This document shows, one piece after another, positions 23,283-25,929 of a stretch of 25,929 nucleotides of DNA. Source of the stretch: a virus; IMG/VR virus record IMGVR_UViG_3300025759_000613, positions 1-25,929 of that record; one strand, written 5' to 3'. Position 1 is the first letter of the stretch; each line of letters starts with the position of its first letter. The translations under genes and the position numbers were made by a program. The notes under the pieces are model-generated. The model was not told the DNA's origin. It ran no database searches and saw only the letters and a list, made by a program, of their open reading frames with translations.

Positions 23283-23551
23283 ACATACGCTCCCGCGTGA
23301 GATGTTCTACTTATCTTTTGTAATTCTTCTTCTACAGTCTTTATGTCTCGCACCTCAGTATCTGCGTGGAGCGATCCGTCTTTGCTGTAATTGTCGACAA
23401 GAGTGAGAGGCAGGCCGTTCTGATGTATACGCATCTGACAGACCCGCCTTTCTCCCCCGCTCTTCTTTGTCGACTCGATGTAGATATGATACAGGCTTTT
23501 GTTCATGTGCATCAAATCTACTTCATAGTTCTTTACAAACAGGTACGGCAT
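23171..23551 (-). CDS. conserved hypothetical protein in the replication operon
   Basis: The gene encodes 126 residues from the ATG at 23551, which forms TGATG with the exonuclease stop and follows AAGGA at a good distance; an ATG 33 bases upstream was rejected because it would overlap the exonuclease. Features are PYLFVKNYEVDLMHMNKSLY, a beta-rich N-terminal half with the basic patch KKSGGERRV, then VEEELQKISRTSHAGAYVCV and a basic C-terminal helix PKLAGYLIKRF. I do not recognise the family. Because it is wedged between two nucleases, a DNA-handling role is possible but unproven. Confidence 0.65.
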   Translation of the reverse strand: MPYLFVKNYEVDLMHMNKSLYHIYIESTKKSGGERRVCQMRIHQNGLPLTLVDNYSKDGSLHADTEVRDIKTVEEELQKISRTSHAGAYVCVPMHPLTTELTNIERLSPKLAGYLIKRFQSIGLEF

Positions 23552-24444
23552 CACAGTTCCTTTTTCTTTAGAGTCGAATACCAAACCTGTGGCGGTGACT
23601 TTGCTCGTGATGTTACTCTATTGTGCAAGATAGCATTAGGCCAGCAATGATGGCGGTATCCGCACAGATTACATTCGCGAGGCAGTAGCTTGTTGCCTGT
23701 CGAAATCAACTCACCTTTGTTCTTGTAGGTTTCGGCAACCGGCTTGTAGGGCTTGAAAGGCTTCACGTCGGTTTTGTTAAGGAACTTGATACGCTCTGCC
23801 GCGTCCTTTAGGTAATACTCTTTGTCTTCTTGCGACCACTCTGGCACCTCAACGACAGCAACCATACCACTAGACTTATTAACAACTATCCATCCCCCAA
23901 AAGGTAAACCGACTGCCTCACTGTACAAGAACCCTTGCATCAGGTAACCAAACGGATCATCTTCTTTTAGTTTATCGTAGCCACCAAGTCCGGTGAACTT
24001 ATAGTTAAATGCCCAGTCACTTGCAGACTTGATATCCCAGACTTTATCTTGACCTAGTTCGTCACGCAAGATTACGTCTAGGGTTCCTTTTAGTTTCTCC
24101 CCACCGATATCTAACTCGACCTGTTTCTGGTAATCAACGATCTCGACACCAGCCTCTTTCATAATTGCCATTAAGATAGATTCAGTTAAGTCACCAAACA
24201 TGAATCTAAACAATGTGTTATAGGACATGTCTTCTTTGATGCCGTGTTTATCTAAGACCTGTTGACAAAGAGGGCGACCCAAGCCAGACATACGAATACG
24301 ATACTTACCCCTATCAGGGGTAAGCTGCTTTACGATAGATTCCTGACAATCTTTTTTAAAAGTTTCGAGAGTCTCAGGGGAGAGAGTAGTTTCCCCCCTG
24401 AGAGCCTTAGACATGTAGTCCTGTATTTTAAGCAGCGTTAGCAT
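23551..24444 (-). CDS. Cas4-like PD-(D/E)XK exonuclease with iron-sulphur cysteines
   Basis: The gene encodes 297 residues from the ATG at 24444. That start overlaps the previous gene by 17 bases; the longer frame to 24504 would overlap by 77. The nuclease core shows Glu88 (FGDLTES), GTLDV with Asp123, and VWDIKSASDW with Asp137 and Lys139. Cys60 (GRPLCQQ) with Cys258, Cys261 and Cys267 (CNLCGYRHHC) gives the one-plus-three cysteine arrangement of the 4Fe-4S cluster in Cas4/AddB-type nucleases. In phages such enzymes replace the T7 gp6 exonuclease for recombination and host DNA breakdown. No CRISPR genes are nearby. Two strong hairpins lie in its 5' third. Confidence 0.85.
   Translation of the reverse strand: MLTLLKIQDYMSKALRGETTLSPETLETFKKDCQESIVKQLTPDRGKYRIRMSGLGRPLCQQVLDKHGIKEDMSYNTLFRFMFGDLTESILMAIMKEAGVEIVDYQKQVELDIGGEKLKGTLDVILRDELGQDKVWDIKSASDWAFNYKFTGLGGYDKLKEDDPFGYLMQGFLYSEAVGLPFGGWIVVNKSSGMVAVVEVPEWSQEDKEYYLKDAAERIKFLNKTDVKPFKPYKPVAETYKNKGELISTGNKLLPRECNLCGYRHHCWPNAILHNRVTSRAKSPPQVWYSTLKKKEL
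24304..24324 (-). other. perfect 9-bp inverted repeat inside the exonuclease gene
   Basis: CTTACCCCT (24304-24312) pairs fully with AGGGGTAAG (24316-24324) across a 3-base loop. No T-run follows on either strand, so it is not a typical terminator. It could be a protein-binding dyad, an RNA fold, or chance. Confidence 0.5.
24372..24403 (-). other. 9-bp stem-loop near the 5' end of the exonuclease gene
   Basis: TCTCAGGGG (24372-24380) pairs with CCCCTGAGA (24395-24403) across 14 bases. It lies 47 bases upstream, in transcript order, of the hairpin at 24304-24324 and shares the CAGGGG and CCCCTGA elements with it, so arms of the two could pair with each other. Confidence 0.45.
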
Positions 24445-25312
24445 TATCAAAGTCCGCTGCCAAATCGATGTCGTCATCGTCAGCGAGAAGCTTTGCTGCC
24501 TCACGATGCTGGTTCATAACATTCTCGTTATGTCCCTTTACGGTATCAACAAACTTAGACATCAACGCTTTATCTTCGTCAGAGATGCTGTCTACTACGC
24601 CCTTCAAGGTTGGCATCGGTGTCCAGTAAGTCACACTACCGTTCTTGTGTCGGTTTGTGGCTAAGTTGATTTCACACTTCTGCATGATCTTGTTCTGCTT
24701 AGTCAAGTTGTTGATGAAATCATTCATCGGGATGAAACCAGACCGCTTGAAGTAAGCTACTACTGGCTCGTCCTTAATCTCTACCACGTTGCCGTCAGCG
24801 TCCTTGAACGTGCCGGAAATCTTAGAGTAAAGAATCTGATTGCAGCTAACCGCACGAGATGTGAGGTAAGCAATGTCATCTTTTGGTAGGCGGCTTTCCT
24901 CATCACGAGTTAAACGACCACACTTGTTTGTGCCGATTGTGTCGGGGAACATCCCTGACAAGGTTGTCTTCTGAACCGACTTGGAAGAAAACGTACCGCT
25001 TTCCTGATCCCACATGCTGTACTCGAAGGTACGAAGGATTGGGCGAAGAACAACTTCTTCAGCGTAGATGAATCGACCATCTACATACATCTTCCATGAG
25101 CCACGAGTTAGAGACTTGCCGTCTTCTGTCTCTGCATCATAGTTGATGTTAATTCGTGGTAATCCTTTTTGACCAGTCTGTTTTACATTCTGACCGCTTG
25201 CTGCCATCAATGCTTCATCGTTGTCTGCATTCATAGCTGCTACAATTGCGTTCATATCTTCTTCGAATAGATTTCCTTCACGCATTACGTTTACTTCTGT
25301 CCCTGTATCCAT
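24428..25312 (-). CDS. acidic-tailed phage protein, candidate ssDNA-binding protein
   Basis: The gene encodes 294 residues. After an acidic N-terminal helix (EEDMNAIVAAMNADNDEALM) comes a beta-containing core with RGSWKMYVDGRFIYAEEVVL, LRTFEYSMWD, a TNKCGRLTRDE motif, VAYFKRSGFIPMNDFI and RHKNGSVTYWTPMPTLKG. The last 20 residues are strongly acidic (LADDDDIDLAADFDNANAA). A core with aromatic and basic residues plus an acidic tail, encoded between polymerase and exonuclease, resembles the role of T7 gp2.5, but no OB-fold can be proven here. The same pattern recurs in marine phages without assigned function (memory). AGGAG lies 13 bases before the ATG. Confidence 0.7.
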   Translation of the reverse strand: MDTGTEVNVMREGNLFEEDMNAIVAAMNADNDEALMAASGQNVKQTGQKGLPRININYDAETEDGKSLTRGSWKMYVDGRFIYAEEVVLRPILRTFEYSMWDQESGTFSSKSVQKTTLSGMFPDTIGTNKCGRLTRDEESRLPKDDIAYLTSRAVSCNQILYSKISGTFKDADGNVVEIKDEPVVAYFKRSGFIPMNDFINNLTKQNKIMQKCEINLATNRHKNGSVTYWTPMPTLKGVVDSISDEDKALMSKFVDTVKGHNENVMNQHREAAKLLADDDDIDLAADFDNANAA

Positions 25313-25351
25313 GATTTTTCATGCTCCTGTTGTTAGGGTTGTAGACTGATA

Positions 25352-25929
25352 CTACAGGTCTACTTCTGTCAAGTCAAGCCAATTATCACCGATTTTTAAT
25401 TCTATTCCTACCGGCATATCATAGGCCACATTATATCTTCTGATTGTCTCTTCAGGTAACGACATCATTGCCTCTGTCATCAACTTGATACAAATATCTT
25501 TTTCGTTTGGGTGTACATCTACCACAATCGAATCGTGTACTGTGTTGCATATCACAGAAATAAGTTTTCTGTCAAGGAATAAATTTTGCAGCTTGACAAG
25601 AGCGATAGGCAACAGGTCAGCGGTAGCAAATCCCTGCACCGGATAGTTGCAAATCGCTGTCCGGTTTGTAGCCGTACCCCACTGAGTCCAACGTGCGTGA
25701 GGGAAGGCATACTGCCTGCCGCTTGGAAGGGTGATTAATCGCTTCTGGACGGCCTCTCGCTGGAGTTGCTCGTGCCAAGTAGTGACACCCTCATACTTTT
25801 CTTTAAAGGCTCTGTAGTAGCGTTGTTGAGCGTCGGTTCCGGTGACACCACCGTACAAGGGTTTGAAGGTGTGTGCCTTCGCTTCCTGTCGGCTGCATCC
25901 GATAATACTGGCAGTATAGCTGTGAACAT
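25352..25929 (-). CDS. family A DNA polymerase, C-terminal part (5' truncated by window edge)
   Basis: 191 residues are visible, and the gene continues past the right edge. Motif B (O helix) is complete: RQEAKAHTFKPLYGG (visible residues 13-27) fits R-x3-K-x7-YG. The residue matching Escherichia coli Pol I Phe762 is Phe21. NYPVQGFATADLL follows at about residue 94, and motif C reads VHDSIVV with the catalytic Asp132. This is the palm and fingers end of a T7-type replicative polymerase. Motif A and any exonuclease domain lie outside the window. The frame contains no ATG after the edge except internal ones; the TTG at 25858 is only an internal Leu codon. Confidence 0.95.
   Translation of the reverse strand, partial: VHSYTASIIGCSRQEAKAHTFKPLYGGVTGTDAQQRYYRAFKEKYEGVTTWHEQLQREAVQKRLITLPSGRQYAFPHARWTQWGTATNRTAICNYPVQGFATADLLPIALVKLQNLFLDRKLISVICNTVHDSIVVDVHPNEKDICIKLMTEAMMSLPEETIRRYNVAYDMPVGIELKIGDNWLDLTEVDL

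Noticed and set aside
23551-24444. Reading the Cas4-like gene as part of a CRISPR system
   Set aside because: No repeats, cas1 or cas2 are present, and Cas4-like exonucleases are common phage replication proteins.
24445-24504. Longer start of the Cas4-like exonuclease
   Set aside because: The extra 20 residues read like antisense-shifted sequence and overlap the acidic tail of the preceding gene by 77 bases; the ATG at 24444 overlaps by only 17.

Overview
The window looks like part of a lytic, tailed, podovirus-type phage genome from a marine bacterium. The evidence is the gene content: short-tail adaptor and nozzle proteins, marine-phage-style fibre proteins and giant candidate ejection proteins, with a family A DNA polymerase, a T7 endonuclease I homologue, a Cas4-like exonuclease, MazG, a DUF3310 protein and a vitamin B12-dependent ribonucleotide reductase on the other strand. 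The combination recalls the HMO-2011 type of phages infecting marine alphaproteobacteria (SAR116, roseobacters). That placement rests on memory of gene content, not on a search. No bacterial chromosomal gene, tRNA, integrase or CRISPR array was seen.

Plus strand, 1-19082 (virion and lysis genes). After the tail end of an unidentified gene come two small beta-rich virion proteins and a protein built from about 17 tandem 22-residue repeats. Then come a small fibre-tail adaptor candidate, a TtpA-like adaptor, a TtpB-like nozzle and a tail fibre. Three tandem paralogues ending in HGDLA follow, each resembling a fibre tip domain. Next are two genes sharing a PS-R-xx-R-x-AW motif and a small membrane/coiled-coil protein (holin or spanin candidate). 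The block ends with five large or unknown genes that look like internal/ejection proteins (482, 144, 203, 910 and 1680 aa) and a small basic protein with a canonical EF-hand loop. Genes are packed with 1-4 base overlaps or short gaps, as in one or a few long late operons.

Minus strand, 25929-19079 (replication and nucleotide metabolism, read right to left). The order is DNA polymerase A C-terminus, an acidic-tailed protein (possible ssDNA-binding protein), Cas4-like exonuclease, an unknown gene, endonuclease I, an unknown gene, MazG, DUF3310, class II ribonucleotide reductase, a 55-aa zinc-ribbon gene, a PD-(D/E)XK nuclease candidate and a small unknown gene. Start codons mostly overlap the previous stop, so this is probably one operon that degrades host DNA, rebuilds dNTP pools and replicates the phage.

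The two transcription units converge, and their stop codons overlap at 19079-19082. A strong hairpin about 57 bases past the last plus-strand stop, inside the last minus-strand gene, may end late transcription. Other points of note are the complete absence of GATC from bases 1-8332 although it is common afterwards, ribosome-binding sites written inside the conserved HGDLA codons of the fibre-tip paralogues, and two strong hairpins in the 5' part of the exonuclease gene. No gene-free stretch longer than 300 bases exists.
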